Source: Actinomycetota bacterium (GTDB taxonomy: Bacteria > Actinomycetota > Acidimicrobiia > Acidimicrobiales > Ilumatobacteraceae). Taken from it: a DNA stretch of 36,841 bases. Position numbers and translations under genes: made by a program. The stretch covers positions 1-36,841 of the forward strand of contig SXKB01000150.1 of the NCBI GenBank assembly GCA_005778215.1. The letters run 5' to 3'. Of this stretch, positions 1 through 7,344 are shown piece after piece (position 1 is the first letter of the stretch; every line of letters starts with the position of its first letter). The notes beneath the pieces are model-generated. The model was not told the DNA's origin, ran no database searches, and saw only the letters and a list, made by a program, of their open reading frames with translations.

Positions 1-1479
1 GCGGTCAGCGACGCTGCCACGGGCGACCTGGTGAGCCGACAGCAGTTCGAGGCCCAGGTGGCCACCTACGCCACCGCGCTCGCGGCCAAGGGTGTGCAGC
101 ACGGCGACCGCGTCGCCGTGCTGGTGCCGCCCGGCGTCGACCTGCTGGCCGTGGTGTACGCCTGTTGGCGAGTGGGTGCGGTCACCGTGGTGGCCGACCG
201 CGGCCTCGGCCTCCGCGGTCTCGGTGCCGCTGTACGGTCGGCGCGAGTTCGCCATGTGGTGGGCCCCACCGCCGCCATCGCTGCGGCTCGCACCCTGCGC
301 TGGGCACCCGGAGCGGCCACCATCTCGCTGTCGGCTCTGCACGACGCCACGCCGGTGGCGCGTCTCGCCGACGTGGCCGTCGCTGCACCGGCAGCACACC
401 AGCCCGCTGCGGTCGTGTTCACGTCGGGCGCCACCGGCCCGGCGAAGGGCGTGCGCTACACGTTCGCCCAACTGTGCGCCCAGCGCGACGCGGTACAGGC
501 GATGTACGGCATCACCGCCGACGACCGGTTCATCGCAGCCTTCGCTCCGTTCGCGGTGTTCGGCCCCGCGCTCGGCATCGCCACCGGCTTCGCCGACATG
601 GACGTCACGTCCCCCAGCACGCTCACGGCCGCCGCACTCGACGACGCATGCCACCGACTCGACGCGACGATGGTGTTCGCCTCTCCCGCCGCACTCGCCA
701 ACGTGGTGCGCACCGCGGCGCAGCCCACGCCCGCGCTCGCGAAGGTGCGGCTCGTGCTGTCCGCTGGCGCGCCGGTGCCCATCGAGACGCTGCGGCACGT
801 GGCCGCGCTGTGTCCCGCTGCCGCGCTGCACACGCCCTACGGCATGACCGAGGTGCTGCCGGTGGCCGACATCTCGCTCACCCAGCGCGCCACGGTCGAC
901 GGTCGAGGCGTGTGCGTGGGGCGCCCCGTACCGGGCTGCGACGTCCGCATCACCCCGGTCGACTCGGCGGACGCCCTTCGCAGCGGCATCACCGGCGAGG
1001 TGGTGGTGCGCACACCGTGGATGTCGTCGGGGTACGACCGGCTGTGGCGCACGCAGCACCTCGCCCGACCCGTGATCGACGGCCAGGTGTGGCACCGCAC
1101 CGGCGACGTGGGCCACGTCGACGCCGATGGCAACCTGTGGATCGAAGGGCGGGTGGTGCACCTGGTGCACACCGTCGACGGGCCGGTGTCGCCGGTGCCG
1201 CTGGAAGTGGCCGCCGAGACCGTGCCGGGCGTCGCCCGGGCCGCCGCGGTGGGCATCGGCCCGATCGGCGTGCAGCAGGTGGTGATGGTGGTGGAGGGCG
1301 AGCGCGACGAGCAGGCGTCGGCCGAGCTCACCGCGGCCGTGCGTGCCGCGGTGGCGCCGCAGCGCGTGGCCGCCGTGTGGACCGCCCGGTTGCCCGTCGA
1401 CATCCGGCACAACGCGAAGATCGATCGCACCGCGCTGGCCGCCACGATGGCCCGACGCCTCTCGGGACGTGCGCGATGA
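1..1479 (+). CDS. oleC: OleC-like AMP-dependent ligase (5' end outside window)
   Basis: Member of the ANL (acyl-CoA synthetase) superfamily. OleC acts on the beta-hydroxy acid made by OleA/OleD and forms a beta-lactone, which OleB decarboxylates to a long-chain olefin. The frame is open from base 1, and the residues before the GTG at 31 already read like family sequence, so the true start lies upstream and about 492 residues are visible. The phosphate-binding loop is TSGATGPAKG (around bases 421-450). An adenylation-core segment TGDVGHVDADGNLWIEGR lies near 1099-1152, and the C-terminal catalytic-lysine segment RHNAKIDR lies near 1405-1428; both resemble OleC rather than ordinary fatty acyl-CoA ligases. 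The stop overlaps the start of the OleD-like gene by 4 bp (ATGA), so the two are translationally coupled. In several actinobacteria OleB and OleC are fused, and the missing N-terminus could hold OleB. A generic acyl-CoA ligase is the alternative. Confidence 0.8.
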   Translation, partial: AVSDAATGDLVSRQQFEAQVATYATALAAKGVQHGDRVAVLVPPGVDLLAVVYACWRVGAVTVVADRGLGLRGLGAAVRSARVRHVVGPTAAIAAARTLRWAPGAATISLSALHDATPVARLADVAVAAPAAHQPAAVVFTSGATGPAKGVRYTFAQLCAQRDAVQAMYGITADDRFIAAFAPFAVFGPALGIATGFADMDVTSPSTLTAAALDDACHRLDATMVFASPAALANVVRTAAQPTPALAKVRLVLSAGAPVPIETLRHVAALCPAAALHTPYGMTEVLPVADISLTQRATVDGRGVCVGRPVPGCDVRITPVDSADALRSGITGEVVVRTPWMSSGYDRLWRTQHLARPVIDGQVWHRTGDVGHVDADGNLWIEGRVVHLVHTVDGPVSPVPLEVAAETVPGVARAAAVGIGPIGVQQVVMVVEGERDEQASAELTAAVRAAVAPQRVAAVWTARLPVDIRHNAKIDRTALAATMARRLSGRAR

Positions 1480-2447
1480 AGGTGCTCGTCACCGGCGCCG
1501 GCAGCATGCTGATGGGCCAGTTGGCCGCTGCGCTCGTGGACCGCGGCGACACCGTGGTGTGTCTGCAGCGGCGGCCGTTGCAGCTGCCCGGTGTGCCGCT
1601 CGATGCCATGGTGCAGGGCGACGTGCGCCACACCGCCGACGTGCTCACCGCCGCACGCGGATGCGACGCCGTCGTGCACGGCGCTGCCCGGGTGGGCGTG
1701 GTCGGATCGTGGGACGACTTCCGCTCCGTGAACGTCGATGGCACCGCCAACGTGGTGCACGCCGCGCAGGCACTGGGCATCGACCGCGTGGTGCACGTGT
1801 CCACGCCGTCGGTGGCACACGCCGGCGAGTCGCTGGTGGGCGAAGGGGCCACTCCGGCCGTCACCGGCCGGTCGGGTGCGTACTACGCCGAGTCGAAGGC
1901 CATCGCCGAACGGGCCGCACTCGCCGCCGGTGTGGTCGCAGTGCGCCCACACCTGGTGTGGGGCCCGGGCGACACACAGCTCGTGGGCCGCATCGTCGAA
2001 CGTGCGCGTGCGGGCCGGCTGGCCATGGTGGGCAGCGGCAACGCGCTCATCGACAGCACCTACGTGGACAACGCCGTGAGCGCACTGGTGGCGGCACTCG
2101 ATGCCATCGGCCCGGGCGCTGCGTGTGCCGGCCAGGCGTACGTCATCGCCAACGGCGAGCCGCGCACGGTACGAGAGCTGATGGAGGGCATCTGCCGGGC
2201 GGCGGGCGTGCCGTTCTCGCCCCGTCGGGTGCCGCTGCCCGTCGCGAAGGGTGCCGGCGCCGTGGTGGAACGCCTGTGGCCCCGCGTGCGCGACGACGAG
2301 CCGCCCATCACCCGTTTCGTGGCCGAGCAACTCGGCACCGCCCACTGGTTCGACCCGCGGCCGGCGCAGCGCGACCTCGGCTGGTCGCCACACGTCACGC
2401 TCGACGAAGGCTTCGAGTTGTTGCGCGAGTCGTTCGCGTCGGCCTGA
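1476..2447 (+). CDS. oleD: OleD-like NAD(P)-dependent 3-beta-hydroxysteroid dehydrogenase family reductase
   Basis: Short-chain/extended dehydrogenase of 323 residues. OleD reduces the beta-keto acid from OleA to a beta-hydroxy acid using NADPH. The N-terminus MKVLVTGAGSMLMG is the Rossmann nucleotide loop, with glycine spacing slightly off the usual GxxGxxG. The catalytic Tyr and Lys are in YAESK (around bases 1882-1896). The segment VRPHLVWGPGD (around 1939-1971) and the following STYVDNA are typical of OleD and the 3-beta-HSD family. The ATG overlaps the preceding stop (ATGA), and no other start fits the fold. The adjacent OleC-like gene is the main reason for preferring OleD over a generic epimerase. 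OleA and OleB are not in the window and should lie upstream. The gene ends 5 bp from a convergent lipoprotein gene. Confidence 0.78.
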   Translation: MKVLVTGAGSMLMGQLAAALVDRGDTVVCLQRRPLQLPGVPLDAMVQGDVRHTADVLTAARGCDAVVHGAARVGVVGSWDDFRSVNVDGTANVVHAAQALGIDRVVHVSTPSVAHAGESLVGEGATPAVTGRSGAYYAESKAIAERAALAAGVVAVRPHLVWGPGDTQLVGRIVERARAGRLAMVGSGNALIDSTYVDNAVSALVAALDAIGPGAACAGQAYVIANGEPRTVRELMEGICRAAGVPFSPRRVPLPVAKGAGAVVERLWPRVRDDEPPITRFVAEQLGTAHWFDPRPAQRDLGWSPHVTLDEGFELLRESFASA

Positions 2448-2452
2448 TCCGG

Positions 2453-2974
2453 TCAGCCCGGCAGCGTGCGCTCAGCCGCTGCGGCCGCCAGCCGTTCGGC
2501 CGCGGTGCGGCTGCCGGCGGTGACCGAGAAGTAGCCGTTCTCCACCTGCACGTACACCCGGTACTCCCCACCCAGGTCGACTCCGATGGCGTCGAGTCCC
2601 ACGCCGTCGACCGGTGCGATCTCCTGCTCCGCCGTGCCGGGCTGGGCGAACTGCGCGGGCGATGCGAGCTGCACCTGCACCGCCGTGGTGCCCACCTGCC
2701 ACTCGCACGCGTCGGCCGACAACGACGCCACGTCGCGCACCCGGCCGAGGAACGCGAGGTCGTCGTCGGTGAGCGCTGTGCACAGGTCGCCCCCGAACAT
2801 CGCGTCGGGTGGCAATGCGTCGGTGACGTCGGGCGGTTGCGTGTCGGCGGGCGGCGGCAACAGCGTGTCGGGTGCGGACGGCAGCGGCAGCGTGAGCCCC
2901 GAGACGTCGGTGGTGTCGGTGCCGCCGCTGCACGCGGCGAGCACCATCAACATCACCACCGCTCGACGCACCAT
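2453..2974 (-). CDS. Putative lipoprotein, DUF3558-like
   Basis: A 173-residue exported lipoprotein of unknown function. The first 15 residues are a short signal peptide with lipobox LAAC, so it should be lipid-anchored to the outer face of the membrane. A Ser/Thr/Pro/Asp-rich linker follows to about residue 55. A compact domain then carries two cysteines (LCTALTDDDL and ACEWQVG), a pattern resembling the actinobacterial DUF3558 lipoproteins; I am only moderately sure of that family. The ATG is chosen because the signal peptide starts there and a TAGGTT hexamer ends 8 nt upstream. It is convergent with the OleD-like gene and has no obvious operon partner. Confidence 0.72.
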   Translation of the reverse strand: MVRRAVVMLMVLAACSGGTDTTDVSGLTLPLPSAPDTLLPPPADTQPPDVTDALPPDAMFGGDLCTALTDDDLAFLGRVRDVASLSADACEWQVGTTAVQVQLASPAQFAQPGTAEQEIAPVDGVGLDAIGVDLGGEYRVYVQVENGYFSVTAGSRTAAERLAAAAAERTLPG

Positions 2975-2982
2975 CGGCCCCG

Positions 2983-2988
2983 AACCTA
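2983..2988 (-). promoter_or_regulatory. -10 element TAGGTT of the 2974 lipoprotein gene
   Basis: The hexamer TAGGTT on the minus strand ends 8 nt before the ATG, a spacing that places the transcription start at or next to the start codon. Confidence 0.55.
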
Positions 2989-3004
2989 GCGGTTGGTCAC
3001 CGGC

Positions 3005-4591
3005 TCAGTGCGGCGTGTAGACCCCGAAGACCTCGCGAAGGGCATCGCTCACCTCGCCGAGAGTGGCGTTGGCGCGCAGCGCTTCCTTCATCGGGTACAG
3101 CACGTTCTGGGTGCCGCGAGCGGCTGCCTTCACGTCGTCGAGGCGTGCCTGCACCGCCGCGAGGTCGCGGTTGGCCTTGAACGCCGTGAGGCGCTCCTTC
3201 TGGCCGCGCTCGAGTTCGGGGTCGATGGGGAACACGTCGGGCTCGGGCTCGTTGTCGACCTTGAACTTGTTGACGCCCACGATGACGCGCTGGTCGTCGT
3301 CGATGCTCTTCGCGTACGAGTACGCGGCCTCCATGATCTCGTCCTGCTGGAAGCCGGCCTCGATGGCCTCCACCGCGCCGCCCATCTCGTCGATGCGCTG
3401 GATGTACTCCCATGCCAGCCGCTCCACCTCGTCGGTGAGCGTCTCGACGAAGTAGCTGCCGGCCAACGGGTCGGGCGTGTCGGCGATGCCGCTCTCGTAG
3501 CCGATGATCTGCTGGGTGCGCAGGGCGATGCGAGCGGCCCGCTCGGTGGGCAGGCTGAGCGCCTCGTCGTAACCGTTGGTGTGCAGGCTCTGCGTGCCAC
3601 CCATCACGGCCGCCATGCTCTGCACGGCGACGCGCACGATGTTGTTCTCGGGCTGCTGCGCGGTGAGGGTGCTGCCACCGGTCTGGGTGTGGAAGCGGAG
3701 CAGCTTGCTGCTCTCCTTCTTCGCACCGAAGCGCTCGCTCATCAGGCGGTACCAGATGCGGCGAGAGGCACGGAACTTCGCCACCTCTTCGAAGAAGTTG
3801 TTGTGCGCGTTCCAGAAGAAGCTGAGGCGCGGGGCGAAGTCGTCGACGTCGAGCCCGGCGGCGATGGCGGCCTCCACGTACGCGATGCCGTTCGCGATGG
3901 TGAACGCGATCTCCTGCACGGCGGTGCTGCCGGCTTCACGGATGTGGTAGCCGCTGATGGAGATGGTGTTCCATTTCGGCACGTGCTGGCTGCAGTACTC
4001 GAAGATGTTGGTGATGACCCGCATCGACGGCTTCGGCGGATACACGTAGGTGCCGCGTGCGATGTACTCCTTCAGCAGGTCGTTCTGGATGGTGCCGCTG
4101 ATGGCGCTGGCCGGCACGCCCTGCTCTTCGGCCACGAGCTCGTACATCAGCAGGAGGATGGCCGCCGTGGAGTTGATGGTCATCGACGTGCTCACCTTGT
4201 CGAGCGGCAGGCCGCCGAGCAACGTGCGCATGTCGTCGATGGAGTCGATGGCCACGCCCACCTTGCCCACTTCACCCTCGGCGCGTGGGTGGTCGCTGTC
4301 GTAGCCCATCTGCGTCGGCAGGTCGAAGGCGCAACTGAGGCCGGTCTGGCCGGCCTCCAGCAGGAACTTGAAGCGCTCGTTGGTGCTGGCCGCCGTGCCG
4401 AAGCCGGCGTACTGGCGCATCGTCCAGAGCTTGCCCCGGTACATCGTCGGGTACACACCGCGGGTGTACGGCGGGGTCCCCGGCGTGCCCAGCTGTGCGG
4501 CTGCGTCCCAGCCCGCCAGGTCGTCGGCGGTGTACAGGGGGCGCACCACGATGCCGCTGTCGGTGCGCGTGTCGTCGCTGTCGTTGCTCAC
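3005..4591 (-). CDS. mcmA: Methylmalonyl-CoA mutase large (catalytic) subunit, no B12-binding domain
   Basis: A 528-residue acyl-CoA mutase TIM barrel that interconverts methylmalonyl-CoA and succinyl-CoA with adenosylcobalamin. Mapped onto the Propionibacterium enzyme with a constant offset of 28, Tyr61 matches Tyr89, Arg179 matches Arg207 and His216 (in SISGYH) matches His244. Tyr89 and Arg207 bind the free carboxylate; isobutyryl-CoA mutases have Phe and Gln there. The substrate is therefore probably methylmalonyl-CoA or a close relative. The protein ends at VFGVYTPH with no C-terminal DxHxxG cobalamin domain, as in archaeal-type mutases with a separate small subunit, which is not in this window. 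The start is GTG at 4591, with TACGCT ending 7 nt upstream. The neighbours are lipoproteins, so context adds nothing. Confidence 0.93.
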   Translation of the reverse strand: MSNDSDDTRTDSGIVVRPLYTADDLAGWDAAAQLGTPGTPPYTRGVYPTMYRGKLWTMRQYAGFGTAASTNERFKFLLEAGQTGLSCAFDLPTQMGYDSDHPRAEGEVGKVGVAIDSIDDMRTLLGGLPLDKVSTSMTINSTAAILLLMYELVAEEQGVPASAISGTIQNDLLKEYIARGTYVYPPKPSMRVITNIFEYCSQHVPKWNTISISGYHIREAGSTAVQEIAFTIANGIAYVEAAIAAGLDVDDFAPRLSFFWNAHNNFFEEVAKFRASRRIWYRLMSERFGAKKESSKLLRFHTQTGGSTLTAQQPENNIVRVAVQSMAAVMGGTQSLHTNGYDEALSLPTERAARIALRTQQIIGYESGIADTPDPLAGSYFVETLTDEVERLAWEYIQRIDEMGGAVEAIEAGFQQDEIMEAAYSYAKSIDDDQRVIVGVNKFKVDNEPEPDVFPIDPELERGQKERLTAFKANRDLAAVQARLDDVKAAARGTQNVLYPMKEALRANATLGEVSDALREVFGVYTPH

Positions 4592-4598
4592 GGGTGCG

Positions 4599-4604
4599 AG
4601 CGTA
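4599..4604 (-). promoter_or_regulatory. -10 element TACGCT of the mutase gene
   Basis: TACGCT on the minus strand lies 7 nt from the GTG at 4591 and supports that start. Confidence 0.5.
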
Positions 4605-4680
4605 CGTCGGGCGGGTGTCCGTGGGCCATCCGACGGCGCGCTCGTCCACCCGGGGACGCCGGGTCGTGTACAACATCAGC

Positions 4681-5154
4681 ATGCTCATCACCCGCGCCCT
4701 GGGGGCATGCGCGCTCGCCGCGCTCGCCCTCGGTTGCAGCCAGGCCGACGAACCCGACGACGCGTTGCCGTTCGCCGAGCTGCGATCCGACCCCACCACG
4801 GCGCTCGACACGGGGCTCGGTTGGCTGGTGCAGGTGTACGAGCCCGACGACTGCATCCAGATCACGGACGGCACGCTGGCCACCGACTGCATCCCGGTCG
4901 ACGAACTGCGGACCGGCGGGATGCGCTACCGCGGTAACGGCACCCAACTCATCGTGTACGTGGTGACCGGCGAGGAGATCGGCTTCGGCGAGTGGAAGTC
5001 GGAGCAGACCAGCCTGGCCGCGTCGTTCGTGGAGGCAGCACCCGACGTGCACCTGGGCATCTTCCCCATCAACGGCGACGACGAAGTGATCCAGGTGCGA
5101 CTGCTCGACGACCTCGCCGAGCCGGTGCGCATCGAGGACCTGGGCGATCTCTGA
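4681..5154 (+). CDS. Putative lipoprotein of unknown function
   Basis: A 157-residue protein with an N-terminal signal peptide and lipobox LALGC (Cys19), followed by an acidic, mostly beta-predicted domain with Asp/Glu-rich turns and two more cysteines (DDCIQITDG and TDCIPVDE), perhaps disulphide-linked outside the cell. I do not recognise the family. The start is the ATG directly before the charged n-region; an in-frame GTG 15 nt upstream would add VYNIS, which does not look like a signal peptide. The hexamer TACAAC lies 6 nt upstream, one base off the local -10 pattern. The gene is divergent from the mutase and convergent with the RidA-like gene. Confidence 0.7.
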   Translation: MLITRALGACALAALALGCSQADEPDDALPFAELRSDPTTALDTGLGWLVQVYEPDDCIQITDGTLATDCIPVDELRTGGMRYRGNGTQLIVYVVTGEEIGFGEWKSEQTSLAASFVEAAPDVHLGIFPINGDDEVIQVRLLDDLAEPVRIEDLGDL

Positions 5155-5166
5155 GCGACGTGGCAG

Positions 5167-5556
5167 TCAGCGCGCCGCCACCACTGCGATCTCCATCTTC
5201 CACGACGGATTCGCCAGCGCGGGCACGGTGACGAGCGTGCTGGCCACTCGGCGACCCGACAGCGCCCGGTCACGGGCCTGCATGATCCACGGCAACGAGG
5301 CGAGATGGTCCACCACGACGTAGGTGGTGACCGACACCACGTCGGCCGGCGACATGTGCGCCTCGAGCAGGATCGCGGCGATGTTGGCCCACACCACGTC
5401 GGCCTGGTCCTGGATGCTCTCGGGTACCGAGCGATCGGGGGCGATGGGCACCACGCCGCTGGTGTGCAGCCAGGCTCGCGCGCCCTCGGTGAGCACGGCG
5501 TGTGCGTAGTTGGCGGCCGGCGGCGCGATGGTGGCGGGGGCGATCTCCTGGTTCAC
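5167..5556 (-). CDS. RidA/YjgF/UK114-family protein lacking the catalytic arginine
   Basis: A 129-residue single-domain protein of the Rid family, whose archetype hydrolyses reactive enamines and imines from PLP enzymes. The fold signature is visible: HTSGVVPI near residue 32, an amphipathic helix, ADVVSVTTYVV, and the C-terminal strand MEIAVVA. In RidA the last third has PARSCV, with Arg105 binding the substrate carboxylate; the aligned segment here is VASTLV, with Ser in place of Arg. The protein therefore probably belongs to a non-canonical Rid subgroup whose chemistry is unknown. The start is GTG at 5556. The hexamer CACACT lies 6 nt upstream, and the same variant precedes the sirtuin gene. 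It is divergent from the class II aldolase gene. Confidence 0.85.
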   Translation of the reverse strand: MNQEIAPATIAPPAANYAHAVLTEGARAWLHTSGVVPIAPDRSVPESIQDQADVVWANIAAILLEAHMSPADVVSVTTYVVVDHLASLPWIMQARDRALSGRRVASTLVTVPALANPSWKMEIAVVAAR

Positions 5557-5601
5557 GTCGTCAGTGTGTCATCCGGCGACGGACCGGGGAACCCTGTCGC
5601 G

Positions 5602-5607
5602 TAGGAT
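5602..5607 (+). promoter_or_regulatory. -10 element TAGGAT of the class II aldolase gene
   Basis: TAGGAT ends 7 nt before the ATG at 5615; no Shine-Dalgarno sequence lies between. Confidence 0.6.
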
Positions 5608-5614
5608 CGCCGCC

Positions 5615-6430
5615 ATGAGCGTCACCGAGTCCGGCATCCGCACCATCGACGGGGTGGAGCTGACCCCGAAGGAAGTCCACCTCGAGCTGCCCACGCCGTT
5701 CGCCACCGTCGAGGAGGAGCGCCTGCACCGCAAGCAGAAGCTCGCCGCCGCGCTGCGCATCTTCGGCCGTGTCGGGTTCGGCGAGGGCGTCGCCGGTCAC
5801 ATCACCGTGCGCGACCCCGAGTTCCCCGAGTTGTTCTGGGTGAACCCGTTCGCGGTCAGCTTCCGCCACATCCGCGTCAGCGATCTCATCCTGGTCGACC
5901 ACGAGGGCAACGTCGTCTACGGCAGCCGTCCGGTGAACCGCGCGGCGTTCGTCATCCACTCCGCCGTGCACCAGGCGCGCCCCGACGTGATCGCCGCCGC
6001 GCACAGCCACAGCGTGCACGGCAAGGCGTTCAGCTCGCTCGGCATCGAGCTCGCCCCCATCACCCAGGACTCCTGCATCTTCTACCAGGACCACGTGGTG
6101 GTCACGGCCCAGCGCGGCCGGGTGCAGTTCGGCATCGAGGACGGGCGCGAACTGGTGGCCCAGTTCCCCACCGGGAAGGCCGCCATCCACCAGAACCACG
6201 GTCTGTTCACCGTGGGCAGCACCGTCGACGAGGCCGCGTTCTGGTTCCTCAGCATGGACCGCAGCTGCCAGGCGCAGTTGCTGGCGATGGCCGCGGGCAC
6301 GCCCGAACTCATCCCTCACGACGACGCCACCTACACGCGTGAGAACACGGCGTCGCCGATCGCCGGCTGGCTGAGCTTCCAGCCGCTGTGGCAGGAGATC
6401 TGCCGCACCGATCCCGACCTGTTCGACTGA
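5615..6430 (+). CDS. Class II aldolase/adducin-family protein
   Basis: A 271-residue class II aldolase-fold protein. Family members bind a divalent metal through three histidines and cleave or epimerise sugar phosphates, or perform related aldol chemistry. The metal ligands are visible as His130 and His132 (AAAHSHS) and His195 (IHQNHG). GHITVRDP (residues 61-68) is the conserved N-terminal loop. The long N-terminal extension and lack of an obvious phosphate-binding signature resemble the broad adducin-like subgroup whose substrates are mostly unknown, so I assign no substrate. The ATG was chosen over upstream in-frame codons because the domain starts here and a leaderless -10 lies 7 nt upstream. 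The EamA exporter starts 21 nt downstream on the same strand and is likely co-transcribed. Confidence 0.85.
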   Translation: MSVTESGIRTIDGVELTPKEVHLELPTPFATVEEERLHRKQKLAAALRIFGRVGFGEGVAGHITVRDPEFPELFWVNPFAVSFRHIRVSDLILVDHEGNVVYGSRPVNRAAFVIHSAVHQARPDVIAAAHSHSVHGKAFSSLGIELAPITQDSCIFYQDHVVVTAQRGRVQFGIEDGRELVAQFPTGKAAIHQNHGLFTVGSTVDEAAFWFLSMDRSCQAQLLAMAAGTPELIPHDDATYTRENTASPIAGWLSFQPLWQEICRTDPDLFD

Positions 6431-6451
6431 CTCCCGCGCGTCCGCGCCACC

Positions 6452-7339
6452 GTGCCCAGAACCCCTGCGCAGTTCGTGCGTACCGCCTCGCCCGAGGCGC
6501 TGTACGTGCTGTCCGGCATCGCGCAGTACTCGGGCGCGGTCATCGCCATCCAGTTGTTCGACGAGGGGCTCTCGCCGTCCACGGTGGCCGTGTTCCGCGT
6601 GCTGCTGGGCGCCATCCCGATCCTGCTGATCTCGTGGCACGGCCGACTGCCGTGGACCCGCGACGACCTGAAGGCGGCAGCGATCTTCGGCATCGTCACG
6701 GCGTTGATGAACATCTCGTTCTACAACGCAGCAGCGCGCCTGCCGCTGGGCAAGAGCGTGCTCATCGAGTTCATCGGTCCCATCGCCATCGCGGCCTACT
6801 ACACCCGCACACGCCGCAATGCCGCCGCGCTGGCGTTGGCCGTCAGCGGTGTCGCCGTGCTCTCGGGCGCCGAGATCGGCGGTGATCCGCTGGGCCTGTT
6901 CTTCATCTTCCTCGCGTCGGCGCTGTGGGCCGCCTACATCCTGCTCGGACGGCGCGTCGCGTCACTCGACCGCGGGCTCGACGGCCTGGGCGTGGGACTG
7001 GTGATCGGCGGGTTGGCCACGCTGCCCATCGGCTGGGCCGACGTGGCCGAGGTGCTCACCACGCCACGCCTGCTGTGGCTGTGCTTCCTCATCGGCCTGC
7101 TCTCGTCGGCCATCGGCTACGGCATCGACCAGGTGGTGCTGCGACGCATCCCGATGCGCCGGTTCGCGGTGCTGCTCGCGTTGCTCCCGGTGTCGGCCAT
7201 GGTGCTGGGCGCGGTCGCACTCGACCAGACGCCCACCCCGGTGGACCTGGTGGGTGCCGTGCTGGTGATCACCGGCGTCCTGGTGCAGGAGCGCGACGAA
7301 CTGGTGTCGCTGCCCGAGGAGCTGCCGGGATCGGTGTGA
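6452..7339 (+). CDS. EamA/DMT-family transporter, RhtA-like
   Basis: A 295-residue inner-membrane protein with about ten hydrophobic segments in two EamA repeats (roughly residues 15-135 and 150-280). The stretch MNISFYNAAARLPLGKSV followed by IEFIGPI is characteristic of the RhtA branch, which exports threonine, homoserine and related amino acids; the substrate here is inferred only. The start is GTG at 6452, 21 nt after the aldolase stop, with no promoter-like hexamer of its own, which supports an operon with the aldolase. The C-terminal tail LVSLPEELPGSV is soluble and probably cytoplasmic. It is convergent with the MoeZ-like gene, 5 bp apart. Confidence 0.85.
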   Translation: MPRTPAQFVRTASPEALYVLSGIAQYSGAVIAIQLFDEGLSPSTVAVFRVLLGAIPILLISWHGRLPWTRDDLKAAAIFGIVTALMNISFYNAAARLPLGKSVLIEFIGPIAIAAYYTRTRRNAAALALAVSGVAVLSGAEIGGDPLGLFFIFLASALWAAYILLGRRVASLDRGLDGLGVGLVIGGLATLPIGWADVAEVLTTPRLLWLCFLIGLLSSAIGYGIDQVVLRRIPMRRFAVLLALLPVSAMVLGAVALDQTPTPVDLVGAVLVITGVLVQERDELVSLPEELPGSV

Positions 7340-7344
7340 CCTGA

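Noticed and set aside
2993-4966. Long plus-strand open frame (about 657 codons) opposite the mutase gene
   Set aside because: It is antisense to a clear enzyme with intact motifs; its composition (Val/His/Arg/Ala-rich, no domain) is a by-product of GC-rich codons.
5561-6640. Minus-strand frame opposite the class II aldolase
   Set aside because: A shadow of the aldolase gene; low-complexity Asp/Val/Arg content and no domain.
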